From Azoarcus sp. (lineage in GTDB: Bacteria > Pseudomonadota > Gammaproteobacteria > Burkholderiales > Rhodocyclaceae), in assembly GCA_030604735.1 (NCBI GenBank), contig JAUVVG010000025.1, positions 1-64,000 of the forward strand: a stretch of DNA of 64,000 nt. Reading direction: 5' to 3'. The position numbers and the translations under genes were made by a program. A model generated the notes under the pieces. It was given only the letters and a program-made list of their open reading frames with translations, had not been told where the DNA came from and searched no databases. Below are positions 16,832-24,825 of the stretch, in pieces. Numbering within the stretch: position 1 is the stretch's first letter; every line of letters starts with the position of its first letter.

Positions 16832-17398
16832 CTAAACCCCCAACCAATCCCGCAACCGCTCCAGCGCCCGATCCGCATCCCGCCGTTCATCACGTAGCCG
16901 ATCGCGCCGTCTTTCCAGTTGCCGGATTTCGGCACGGAGTTCGGCGCGATCCTTGTCACTGAGCTTGCGGTCGGTTACCAGTCTACGTTCGCGGGCGTCG
17001 AGGTCGCGGTCCAGCGACTCAATTGCGTGGCGGGCCTCGCCCAGGCGTCTGGCGGCAGCATGGAGTTCGCCGAAGGTGGGGTCGGTGCAGGCGTAGCTGT
17101 AGGTTTGGCGAGACAGGCCCAGGGTGATGGCATTGGGGAGTTGGCAGTAGGTCATCAAACCTTGTTGCCGCCCGGCTTCCCATGCGCGCGTGTCGGGGGC
17201 AATGCCGACTTTGGCGCACGCGCTGCGGTGTGCGGCGATGCGGTCGGGGCCGTGTCCGCGCAGGCCGTCTTCGATGCCGAGCGCGTGCCAGTCGACGTAG
17301 GGGCATTGTTCTGCCGGGATGCTCGCGCAGGCGGCGAGGGTGGCGCAGAGGGCGACTGAAACAAGCAGGTGTCGGGCTGGGTACGGTTTCGCTTGCAT
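16832..17398 (-). CDS. DUF2799 family lipoprotein
   Basis: A 188-residue protein with a signal peptide and lipobox LAAC (C24), so a likely lipoprotein. The middle (WHALGIEDGLRG, then the CQLPNAITLGLSRQTYSYAC stretch) matches DUF2799, in which paired W/G/Y motifs recur. The C-terminal 70 residues are a highly charged Arg/Asp/Glu helix, probably coiled coil. The function of the family is unknown. It is convergent with the pilus/protease cluster. Confidence 0.82.
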   Translation of the reverse strand: MQAKPYPARHLLVSVALCATLAACASIPAEQCPYVDWHALGIEDGLRGHGPDRIAAHRSACAKVGIAPDTRAWEAGRQQGLMTYCQLPNAITLGLSRQTYSYACTDPTFGELHAAARRLGEARHAIESLDRDLDARERRLVTDRKLSDKDRAELRAEIRQLERRRDRLRDERRDADRALERLRDWLGV

Positions 17399-17501
17399 GG
17401 ACTCGGCTTCAGGAGTGACCGGCTGGCGTCACTTTATCATTCATGGGCTGGCGGGGATCCTCGCAAGTCAGTTGTGATATCTATAGTGATATCATGTAAA
17501 C

Positions 17502-17927
17502 ATGAGGTATCTACTCGACACCAATGTTCTGGTTGCCGCATTTCGCTCCAGGAACGGCGCGAGTAATGCGATTATCCGTCGAGCTTTGCTGGGGGAATTG
17601 CCGCTTGTCATTCAACAGAAGTTGGTCTTTGAGTATCGTGACGTACTCAGCCGCCCTGGCATCCTTGGTGATGCTCAGCTTACATGGTCAGAGATCGAGA
17701 TCGTGCTTGCCCACCTTGTCGCTAGCGCTCAAGAAATCGAGGTACGTTACCTTTGGCGCCCCAACCTCAAGGATGAGGGGGATAACTTCATCATGGAAAT
17801 AGCTATGGCTGCTTGGCCCTGCACCATCGTGACACATAACCTGAACGATTTTGTGCGCACAGAACTTCGATTTCCGCACGTTGCCCTATGCACACCGGGG
17901 CAGTTGCTACAATCCCTGACACATTAG
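17502..17927 (+). CDS. PIN-domain toxin (putative TA toxin, PIN family)
   Basis: A 141-residue PIN-domain protein, expected to be a metal-dependent RNase. Acidic residues are placed as D6 (LLDTNVL), E44 (VFEYRDVL), D91/D94 (KDEGDN) and D116 (NLNDF). The CTIVTHNLNDF segment is typical of the putative TA PIN family. The small helical protein 9 bases downstream should be its antitoxin, so the toxin comes first, the reverse of most vapBC operons. Confidence 0.85.
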   Translation: MRYLLDTNVLVAAFRSRNGASNAIIRRALLGELPLVIQQKLVFEYRDVLSRPGILGDAQLTWSEIEIVLAHLVASAQEIEVRYLWRPNLKDEGDNFIMEIAMAAWPCTIVTHNLNDFVRTELRFPHVALCTPGQLLQSLTH

Positions 17928-17936
17928 GAGCTAGCG

Positions 17937-18185
17937 ATGAACAAAACTTCATTTCCTTTGAGAATCCACGAGGATGAACGTGTTCGTGCCAAGCGCCTTG
18001 CGCAGGCCTTGGGTGTCTCCGAGAACCGCCTATACTCCGAGCTGATTCACGACGGTTTGTTGATTCGTGAACAAATGCTTTACATGACCCGCCTGCGGGA
18101 GATCGCTGCGGCTTCCAGTAAAGCCGATGCCTTGACCATCCTCGCAAAGGCGCCCGATACGGCGCCCACCTCGACCGACCTTTGA
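17937..18185 (+). CDS. Small antitoxin partner of the PIN toxin
   Basis: An 82-residue protein beginning MNKTSFPLRIHEDERVRAKRLAQALGVSENRLYSELI, which resembles a ribbon-helix-helix DNA-binding fold. The remainder is an extended tail suited to binding the toxin. It starts 9 bases after the PIN gene. REP sequence follows within 110 bases. The antitoxin role is inferred from size, fold and position. Confidence 0.7.
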   Translation: MNKTSFPLRIHEDERVRAKRLAQALGVSENRLYSELIHDGLLIREQMLYMTRLREIAAASSKADALTILAKAPDTAPTSTDL

Positions 18186-18285
18186 GGGTTTGTGGCTCGC
18201 GGGGACCGAGTGCAAGGTCTCCCTTGCCCTATTTTGCGCAAGCTCGTGTGCGGTGCCAGGTCGAACGAGGTCCCGGATCGAGCGC

Positions 18286-18311
18286 GGATCGCGGCTTGCG
18301 CCGCTCCTACA
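18286..18311. repeat. Single REP unit
   Basis: GGATCGCGGCTTGCGCCGCTCC and the following TACA match the core of the other REP units in the window. It lies 28 bases before the surviving 3' end of higB. Confidence 0.75.
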
Positions 18312-18339
18312 TCGCGACCGGCATCAATAACCTCTGTGA

Positions 18340-18462
18340 GTCGCAATTCGCGAACGTTTAGTCAATTTGTCCTATCGCATCACGCTCGATATCGCATATT
18401 GCTATATATTGGTCAAGGCGGTACTTACGCATGCCGAGTACGACAAAGGAGACTGGAAATGA
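18340..18462 (+). pseudogene. higB: 3' remnant of a HigB toxin gene
   Basis: Forty in-frame codons after a TGA at 18337, too short for the ORF list. The translation contains LSYRITLDIAYC and ends THAEYDKGDWK, which matches the C-terminal strands of HigB toxins (RYRL..V.I and THAEYDK..W). Its stop overlaps the higA ATG (ATGA), the normal higBA junction. The N-terminal part, about 60 residues with most of the RNase fold, is gone; a REP unit lies just upstream. No start codon or ribosome site is apparent. Confidence 0.75.
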
Positions 18463-18866
18463 GTGTTACGGATGTTTTGGCTCCGTGGACCGCGTTGAAC
18501 GACGCGCTTGGGTTGGCTGCGCCGATACGCGACGAGCAGCACTACGCCGAGTTACTCGCCTTTGTAGACGAGGCTTTCGAGCGTTTCGGCGATGACGATT
18601 CGCACCCCATTTTCGGGCTGGTTTCGATCGTGGCCGACCGCATTCGCGACTACGAGGCGCGCAAGCATCCATGGTCAGCGTTGCCATCGCATTTGCTGCT
18701 GCGAGAGTTGATGCGTGAGCACGGCATTGTTCAGAGCGATCTGCCCGAGGTGGGCGCTCAGTCGGTGGTGTCTGAAGTGCTTGCCGGCAAGCGTGCGCTC
18801 AATCTTCGACAGGTCAAGGCCTTGGCTAAGCGCTTTGACGTACCGATGGAGGTGTTTTCGGGGTGA
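18459..18866 (+). CDS. higA: HigA-type antitoxin, helix-turn-helix
   Basis: A 135-residue protein resembling E. coli HigA: an N-terminal helical part (RDEQHYAELLAFVDEAFERF), the middle HPIFGLVSIVADRI, and a C-terminal HTH (QSDLPEVGAQSVVSEVLAGKRALNLRQVKALAKRF). AAGGAG lies upstream of the ATG. The cognate toxin is truncated, so this is an orphan antitoxin and regulator. It could protect against related toxins from elsewhere or be decaying. Confidence 0.85.
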   Translation: MSVTDVLAPWTALNDALGLAAPIRDEQHYAELLAFVDEAFERFGDDDSHPIFGLVSIVADRIRDYEARKHPWSALPSHLLLRELMREHGIVQSDLPEVGAQSVVSEVLAGKRALNLRQVKALAKRFDVPMEVFSG

Positions 18867-18935
18867 GTGGCCCGCGTCTCGCCATTTTGAGGTGCGGGAA
18901 TGTGGGTCGCACATGGGGTGCTGGATCGGAGCGCT

Positions 18936-19115
18936 GATCGCGGCTGGCGCCGCTCCTACACCGCACCCGGGCGTCATTACCCCTTGTGGGAGCCGCGCCA
19001 GCGGCGAAGCGGCGGCCGGACCCCTTGTGGGAGCCGTGCAAGCGACGAAATGCGGCGGTCGGAATCAGCACTTGGCGTTCTGACGCACACGTTCGCGGCT
19101 TGCGCCGCCTACAGG
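18936..19115. repeat. Cluster of four REP units
   Basis: Units at 18936-18960, 18983-19008, 19024-19049 and 19092-19115, in alternating orientation: the outer two read CGCGGCT(G/T)GCGCCGC and the inner two CTTGTGGGAGCCG. Some positions differ (GTGCAAGCGACG in the third), indicating drift. Confidence 0.75.
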
Positions 19116-19144
19116 GGTGGATGCTTCAACATGGATGGCGTGCT

Positions 19145-19423
19145 TCAAATCGCAACCTGCTCGGGCTCCGTATGGTCGATTTCGGCTCGATAGAGATCGA
19201 TGATGGGAAAGCACAAATCGTAGTCTCCCCAAACAAGTTCGCCACACTCGATTCGGAAGGCTGCGAATCGTGCAGGGTCTAGATAGGCGCGGATGGCTGG
19301 GTGCGCCGACCGGGTGAGAAATGGCTCGAAATCGATTTCCCGCTCGGTCAGGTCGTCGAACCGTACCTTGATACGATAGCCAGCCATATGCTCGGCGAGG
19401 GTTACGTTCAAAACCGTCTTCAT
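19145..19423 (-). CDS. DUF2442 family protein
   Basis: A 92-residue protein whose core (YRIKVRFDDLTEREIDFEPFL, then the FRIECGELVWGDYDLCFPIIDLY region) matches DUF2442. Members usually sit beside a DUF4160 partner in toxin-antitoxin-like pairs; none is seen here. GGAGG lies 8 bases before the ATG at 19423, and a GTG one codon earlier is also possible. The function is unknown. Confidence 0.78.
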   Translation of the reverse strand: MKTVLNVTLAEHMAGYRIKVRFDDLTEREIDFEPFLTRSAHPAIRAYLDPARFAAFRIECGELVWGDYDLCFPIIDLYRAEIDHTEPEQVAI

Positions 19424-19464
19424 CACTTCAGCCTCCGATCGATGCGCTCAGACGAGACGGATTT

Positions 19465-19560
19465 ATGCAGAACAAAGAAATCAATTCATTTCTGAAAGAT
19501 TTCGTCAGCCCTGACAGTCACGAGCTCCTGAAAAAGCTCATGTTCATGGGCTGTCAGTAG
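19465..19560 (+). other. Nested inverted repeat with a 31-codon frame
   Basis: Between DUF2442 and the fusion gene. CTGACAG (19511-19517) pairs with CTGTCAG (19551-19557), and inside it GAGCT (19522-19526) pairs with AGCTC (19535-19539). The same bases form a 31-residue open frame starting at 19465 (MQNKEINSF...), with no family recognised. It may be a structured 3' end for the minus-strand fusion gene, or the remains of a gene. Confidence 0.35.
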
Positions 19561-19570
19561 CGCCCGGCCT

Positions 19571-21886
19571 CTATCGCTTCAAGCGCTTGTAAAACGCAGT
19601 TGCGCGCAGCCGACGCTTGAGTGCGGCCTTGCGATCGTACAGCCAGAAGCGCAGCCGCATGGCGGGGGTAAATTGCTGACCAAGCGGCCCGAGATAGCAG
19701 CGCATGAAAGCCTCACGGCTGACCGGGTCGAGCTTGTGGCAGGCGCGGGTGAGATCTTCCAGACGCTTGCGCAGCGGCAATCCCTTGGTAAGGACATGCA
19801 GGCGGGCGGTGTCGATCAGCGCGAAGTCGAGTTGGCCATCGGCTTGCGGTATGACTAGGATGTTGCCGCCGGACAGATCCCGAAAATGAATGCCGCGCCC
19901 ATGCAGGCGCTGCAGAAACGCCGCCAGCGCGGGAAACAGCACTTCTGCCGTGATGCCGGACGGGTGTGCCTGCCCTTTGGCGAAGGCGCCGAACAGCGCA
20001 CCGACCGACAGCCCGCCGGGCATGGAGGGCGCGCCCACCACATACTCGCAGACATACCAGTTGCGGGTGATATCCACCCCACTCCGCTGCTCGAACCAGG
20101 CGACCGGGGCGGCGGTACCGAGGCCGCGCCGCAGCAGTTCGGCCGCGCCGTTCCAGCTTCGCCTGGCCTTGGAGGGTTTCAGGCGGTCGAGCAGTTTCTT
20201 GTGCAGGTGGTGCTTGACCGGTTGCTTGACCACCAGCCGGGCGCCGGGCTGGCGCGGGTCGGCGATGGTCCAGATGGCGTTGCGTGCGTGGCGAAGGGCC
20301 TGCTCGCTGCGCCGCTCGGGGGTGACCAGCCGCGTCGGGTGCAGCGATTGGATCAGCCTGTCCGCCTCGGACCGATTTGCGGCGAGCACCATGCCGTGCC
20401 AGTGCTCGTCGCGGTGGTAGTAATGGCGCAAGCCGGGGTGGTGGCGATGAATGCGTACCCCGGACAGGAGGTCGGCCTCGGGCAGCACGACAACCGGGTG
20501 TGCCACCGGCCAGCGCAGATACACCGGCGCTTCGCTAAACAGCGTTGGCGCCTCGTCCAGCGGAAGTCCATCCCGATCCAGCCATTCGGCCGCGGCGAGA
20601 TCGGCCTCGCGATACAGGTCGCAGGCTGCGGCGGCATGGCTGTTGGTGGTCCACACAATGTGAATGTTGTGCGTGTCGGAAGCGAAGGCATGCACCTCGA
20701 GCGCGGCGTTGGGCCAGGCCAGGCGCTTGCCTGCAGGCATGGCGTTCTGCTTGCCGAGGTAGGTGGTGCCGGGAATCAGCCGGTTGAAGGCGGCGAGCGA
20801 AAGGGCAGCGGGACGCCGGCGGAAATCGGCCGGCTGACCATCGATCTGCGCATAATGGGTGATGCGTTCGAGCTTGGGGTAGGCGCGCGGGCCGTCGTCG
20901 ATCAGGCCTTCGCGGTGGCAGACCAGCGGCCCCCAGTAGGCACGCTCCAGGGCACCCGAAGCGGCGCACAATACGAGGTAGCGGGCGAGGTAGTCGGCCT
21001 GTTTTTGTTCGCTGTCGGGCAACATGCGCTCGATGCGCGGCAGCGTCCAGAATGCGGCCGGCGACACCAGGCGCGGCACGCCGGCATCCTGGCCGAGCCG
21101 GGCGAGCAGGCGGGCCTTCTTGATCAGATTGAAGCGGAGCGCACCCGCCAGGCGCGGGCCGAGGATCTTCTGGTCCCAGCGCTCGGGTTCGGTGGCACGC
21201 TCGGCGAACAGGTTGTCGGTGTGGATGTCGGGCAACTGGCCGCGCTCGGCGAGCAGCGCGAGGATGCCCGCGGTCCAGGGCGGCTCGAAGTCGGTGATGC
21301 TCGGCCCGGCGAGTACGACGCCGTGCTGGCGGACCTCGCGATAGGCGACATCCCAGGCGGCGAGAAAGCCTTGCAGGGTGTAGCCGGCCCAGCGCTTGCG
21401 GTTGAGGGTGGAGCAGACCTCGACCATTTCGATGCGCTCACCATATCGGTCGAGGGTTTCGACGAGAAAGCGCCGCCATTCCTCGCCGGCCGCCGGGTCC
21501 GGCATCCGGCTGGCGGCATCGAAGGGCTGGAGCACATGCAGGATGACGGAAAAACCCTCGGCCAGCAGGGCATCGAGAAACCGGGCGACAGGATTGTCCG
21601 CGTCGCCATAAGTGTAGTCGAGCCGCACCCGCTGAATGGCGAGCGCCCGCAGTTCGGCGATGACGGCCTGATCCGTGGCCGGATCGGCATTCGTCGCCAC
21701 ACCGACTCCGCAAAACGACTCCGCCACCCTGTGACCGCCCTGCGGTGGCAAATGCCCATTCCGCATCGAAAACCGCCCCTGCACCAAGGCCGACAGGTTG
21801 GCCAGGAAAAAGCGACGATGAGGGTGGCGGCTCGGGCTGCGGCCAGGCGAGACAGGAAGATGCGCGCTTCGGGGGTGCTCGGACAT
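19571..21886 (-). CDS. Fusion of glycosidase-like TIM-barrel domain and Kdo/LPS-kinase domain
   Basis: About 771 residues. The N-terminal half resembles a glycoside-hydrolase TIM barrel of the GH39/GH5 type (VRLDYTYGDADNPVARFL, then a GYTLQGFLAAWDVAYR helix and VLAGPSITDFE). The place where such enzymes carry the N-E acid/base reads EVCSTLNRKR, so catalysis is doubtful. The C-terminal part, from about 570, is a WaaP/KdkA kinase fold: GIHFRDLSGGN has the catalytic Asp (about 670), LIDTAR the metal-binding Asp (about 692), and the C-terminal helices are basic. Starts are possible at ATG 21886, ATG 21766 or an earlier TTG. It is a single gene without surface-polysaccharide neighbours. Confidence 0.7.
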   Translation of the reverse strand: MSEHPRSAHLPVSPGRSPSRHPHRRFFLANLSALVQGRFSMRNGHLPPQGGHRVAESFCGVGVATNADPATDQAVIAELRALAIQRVRLDYTYGDADNPVARFLDALLAEGFSVILHVLQPFDAASRMPDPAAGEEWRRFLVETLDRYGERIEMVEVCSTLNRKRWAGYTLQGFLAAWDVAYREVRQHGVVLAGPSITDFEPPWTAGILALLAERGQLPDIHTDNLFAERATEPERWDQKILGPRLAGALRFNLIKKARLLARLGQDAGVPRLVSPAAFWTLPRIERMLPDSEQKQADYLARYLVLCAASGALERAYWGPLVCHREGLIDDGPRAYPKLERITHYAQIDGQPADFRRRPAALSLAAFNRLIPGTTYLGKQNAMPAGKRLAWPNAALEVHAFASDTHNIHIVWTTNSHAAAACDLYREADLAAAEWLDRDGLPLDEAPTLFSEAPVYLRWPVAHPVVVLPEADLLSGVRIHRHHPGLRHYYHRDEHWHGMVLAANRSEADRLIQSLHPTRLVTPERRSEQALRHARNAIWTIADPRQPGARLVVKQPVKHHLHKKLLDRLKPSKARRSWNGAAELLRRGLGTAAPVAWFEQRSGVDITRNWYVCEYVVGAPSMPGGLSVGALFGAFAKGQAHPSGITAEVLFPALAAFLQRLHGRGIHFRDLSGGNILVIPQADGQLDFALIDTARLHVLTKGLPLRKRLEDLTRACHKLDPVSREAFMRCYLGPLGQQFTPAMRLRFWLYDRKAALKRRLRATAFYKRLKR

Positions 21887-22205
21887 GCGCACGGTTACCG
21901 GTGATCGAACGAGCCTCGGAGTGTAGTGCAAGCCGGTCGATCGAGGAACCGTTCGGCGTCGCTCAGCGTCGAGTCAAAAGTAGGGATCGAGCCCTCATCA
22001 CAAGGACGTAGTCACATGGCCCTCGTCACCGCCCCCCTTGTGCTCGACGATTCGCTATGATTATTTGCCTGGCCCTTCATTGCCCTGAAGCCGTTCGGGT
22101 CGCGCTTGTCGAGACCGGTTGTCAGCACGGCCCTTCCACAGACTCAGCAGGAGCGGAAGTCAAGGGCCGGGTCGATAAAGCGTGCCGCCACCATAGGAGC
22201 CCCTC

Positions 22206-22775
22206 ATGAACCCACCACTTACCGCACGACGCCCGTTCATCAGCATCGAGGACTACCTCGAAGGCGAGCTACAGAGCGAGATCAAGCACGAATACCTTGG
22301 TGGTGAGGTCGTGGCGATGGGCGGGGCGAGCGCCAGACATGGTTTGTTGGTGACAGGCTTCGGTTTGACAGTGGGGCCACACGCCCGAAGAAAGGGATGC
22401 CAGTTGTTCATCGCCGACATGAAGCTGCGGGTCGAGCAAGTGGGAGAAACCTACTTCTACTACCCGGACCTGCTGCTGTCCTGCGACCCGAATGACCGTG
22501 AAACCTATTACCGGCGCAATCCCTGCCTGATCGTCGAGGTGCTGTCGCCCTCGACCGAGCGGATCGACCGGCGCGAGAAGCTCTTCGCCTATCGGTCGAT
22601 TCCGGCCTTGCGCGAATATGTGCTGATCGACCCCGAGCAACGCAAGGTCGAGGTCTATCGCTACGCGGCCGGCCACAGCACCCACGAAGTGATCACCGAG
22701 GGCAGCGTAAGGCTGGACTGTGTCGACGCCGAGATCCCGCTCGACGAGATCTACATGGATGCCGAGCGCACTTGA
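22206..22775 (+). CDS. Uma2 family (DUF820) PD-(D/E)XK nuclease-like protein, second copy
   Basis: A 189-residue Uma2 protein with ISIEDYLEGE at the N terminus, then the active-site strands YYPDLLLSC (D) and LIVEVLSPSTERIDRREK (E, K). The family-typical REYVLIDPEQRKVEVYR follows. AGGAG is 7 bases before the ATG. It is convergent with pilS and occupies the place where pilR would normally follow. Confidence 0.88.
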   Translation: MNPPLTARRPFISIEDYLEGELQSEIKHEYLGGEVVAMGGASARHGLLVTGFGLTVGPHARRKGCQLFIADMKLRVEQVGETYFYYPDLLLSCDPNDRETYYRRNPCLIVEVLSPSTERIDRREKLFAYRSIPALREYVLIDPEQRKVEVYRYAAGHSTHEVITEGSVRLDCVDAEIPLDEIYMDAERT

Positions 22776-22819
22776 GCAATCGGCAAGTTCAGCACCTTCT
22801 TGCTCCTTGCCCCTGAACA

Positions 22820-24391
22820 TCAAGCCTGGCTACGACCAGTCAGGACGAAGTGTGCACCGGGCTCGTTGCCGGCCAGTTCGAGTCGGGCACCGTTGGCTTC
22901 GGCCAGTTCACGGGCGATGTACAGCCCCAGGCCGGTACCCTTGGGGTCGGTGGTGTAGAAGGGCTCGAACACCTGGGTGACTGCGTTGGCGGCGATGCCG
23001 GGTCCGTCGTCGACGACATGGATGGCGGTGCGCTCGTGGCTCTCGGCGCGGGTAAAGACTCTTACCGCGCCGGGGCGACCGCTGGAGAAGCGACGCGCAT
23101 TGGTCAGCAGGTTGCCAAGAATCTGATGCAGGTGAGCGCGATCGACCGCGATCATCGCGCCGGGATGGACGTCGAGTCGAAACACGGCGCGCTCGTCTTC
23201 CCCCTTGAGCGAGAGTTCTTCGACCAGCGTGCCGAGAAACGCTTCGAGCGACAACGCCTCGGGCAGGATCTCATCGCGCCGACCGAGCGCGAGCACGTCC
23301 CGCACCATGCGCTCGATGCGACGCGCGTTGTCGTTGATGATGCGCACCAGCCGGGCCTGGACCTCGGTGCGCTTCTCCTCGCCCAGAAGATCGGCTGCCT
23401 GCGTGACCGCCGAAAGCGGATTGCGGATTTCATGGGCCATGCTGGCGGTGAGCCGGCCCAGCGCGGCCAGCTTGATCTGTTGCACCTGCTGCTGGATCTC
23501 CTCGAAATCGGTCAGGTAGATGATGGTGTCGCCATCCTGGTCCTGACGGGCGCCGGCGGCGACCGCTCTGCAACGCAGAAGCTTTCCCAGCGGCCCCATC
23601 CGCTGCAAGGTGCCATCCAGAGTGCCCCCTTGGTCGTTGCGGTTGGCGAACTGCGCATCTACTGCGGCGAGCAGCATACCCGGGCGCAACTCGGTGCCCA
23701 GTAGTTGCGATGCACGCGGATTGGACTGGCGCACCCGGCCGTCGTGGCTGAGGACGACCACACCGTCGCGCAAGTCCTCGATGATGCGTTCGTTGATCGC
23801 GACCTCACGGCCGAGCAGCTCGCCGCGTTGCTCGGCCAGCGATTCGTTGGCCTTGGCGCGACGGGCCAGCAGGCGCGCAGTCATTGCGATGGCGAAGAAA
23901 CCCATGCAGGCCAGGCCGACCTGGTGGAATTCGGCCGCACCGGCATCGGTGAACTGACGCCAGGCGTTCTCGAGCAGCACCGACAAGGTCGCCAGCGCGG
24001 CGAAGAACAACACCATACGCCCTTCGGCCACCAGCCCGGCGCCGGCGAGATAGACCATCATCATCACCGGCATGCCACTGGCGTAACCGCCACTGGACCA
24101 CATGATGGCGGTCAACGCTGCGATGTCGAGCACCAGCTGTGCGGTCAGCAGCCGGTCCAGCCCCAGCCGCTTCAACGCGTCCGGAAACCCGAGCGCGAGC
24201 ACGGCCACCAGATAGGCGATGGTGGTGAAGGTGAAGACCTGCGGCGCTTCGCGTCCGAGGTTGAGCTCGCCCCCGACGACCAGAAAGACGCCGGCGACGA
24301 TCAGGCGAAACAGGTTGAAATAGCGCAGCGGCGGCAGGCGGTAAAGATCCCGTTCAGCGGCCGTCGCTGCCGACACCGTCGCAGAGGCCAT
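22820..24391 (-). CDS. pilS: Sensor histidine kinase PilS
   Basis: A 523-residue kinase. An N-terminal membrane domain of about six segments (residues 25-175) is followed by a PAS-like domain (about 205-300), the H box ASMAHEIRNPLSAV (H320), the N box GNLLTNARRFS (N431), DDGPG (461-465) and GTGLGL (485-490). PilS phosphorylates PilR, which activates sigma-54-dependent pilin genes. The ATG at 24391 lies 2 bases after the PP0621 stop, so the two are cotranscribed. No pilR follows; the next gene is a convergent Uma2 protein. Confidence 0.9.
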   Translation of the reverse strand: MASATVSAATAAERDLYRLPPLRYFNLFRLIVAGVFLVVGGELNLGREAPQVFTFTTIAYLVAVLALGFPDALKRLGLDRLLTAQLVLDIAALTAIMWSSGGYASGMPVMMMVYLAGAGLVAEGRMVLFFAALATLSVLLENAWRQFTDAGAAEFHQVGLACMGFFAIAMTARLLARRAKANESLAEQRGELLGREVAINERIIEDLRDGVVVLSHDGRVRQSNPRASQLLGTELRPGMLLAAVDAQFANRNDQGGTLDGTLQRMGPLGKLLRCRAVAAGARQDQDGDTIIYLTDFEEIQQQVQQIKLAALGRLTASMAHEIRNPLSAVTQAADLLGEEKRTEVQARLVRIINDNARRIERMVRDVLALGRRDEILPEALSLEAFLGTLVEELSLKGEDERAVFRLDVHPGAMIAVDRAHLHQILGNLLTNARRFSSGRPGAVRVFTRAESHERTAIHVVDDGPGIAANAVTQVFEPFYTTDPKGTGLGLYIARELAEANGARLELAGNEPGAHFVLTGRSQA

Positions 24392-24393
24392 CG

Positions 24394-24642
24394 TCAGGGC
24401 TGGTGGTCGCCAAGACGCCGGTGGGCATCGCAGCAATAAAACCGCCCGGCACTCGACACCCCTTCGCTTTCCGGCACATGCAGACCGCAATGGGCACAGG
24501 GGCGCACTTGCTCCGGCAAAGCCTTGTCATCGGCCGGCGGCTTGCGTCGCGACGACGCCCTCCTCGCCTGGAACTCCTGCAACGAACGGCGCGCCCACCA
24601 GACGACGATCAGGAGCAGGATGAAGAGCAGCAGATTACGCAC
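24394..24642 (-). CDS. PP0621 family small membrane protein
   Basis: An 82-residue protein: one transmembrane helix at about residues 3-17 (LLLFILLLIVVWW), a basic linker, and a cysteine cluster CAHCGLH...FYCCDAH that may bind metal. This family commonly precedes pilS in betaproteobacteria, as here (2-base gap). The function is unknown. Confidence 0.85.
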   Translation of the reverse strand: MRNLLLFILLLIVVWWARRSLQEFQARRASSRRKPPADDKALPEQVRPCAHCGLHVPESEGVSSAGRFYCCDAHRRLGDHQP

Positions 24643-24825
24643 GATTTAACGAAGAGCCTGTCGTCAAAGATGAGCAGAGTCTAACCCAGCCTCCGCCGTC
24701 ACGGGCAAGCACACTGGTGATTCTCGCCGGAAACCGGCACGACTTGAGCGTCCTCTTCGGGCCGCCCCCTTCGCTACTCGCCCGGTCGCTGGCGGATGCG
24801 GCGGCTCCCCTGCTTCGGCGTCCGC

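Noticed and set aside
19886-21904. 672-codon open frame opposite the glycosidase/LPS-kinase fusion
   Set aside because: Shadow of the real gene: no recognisable domains, and the opposite strand carries clear kinase motifs.
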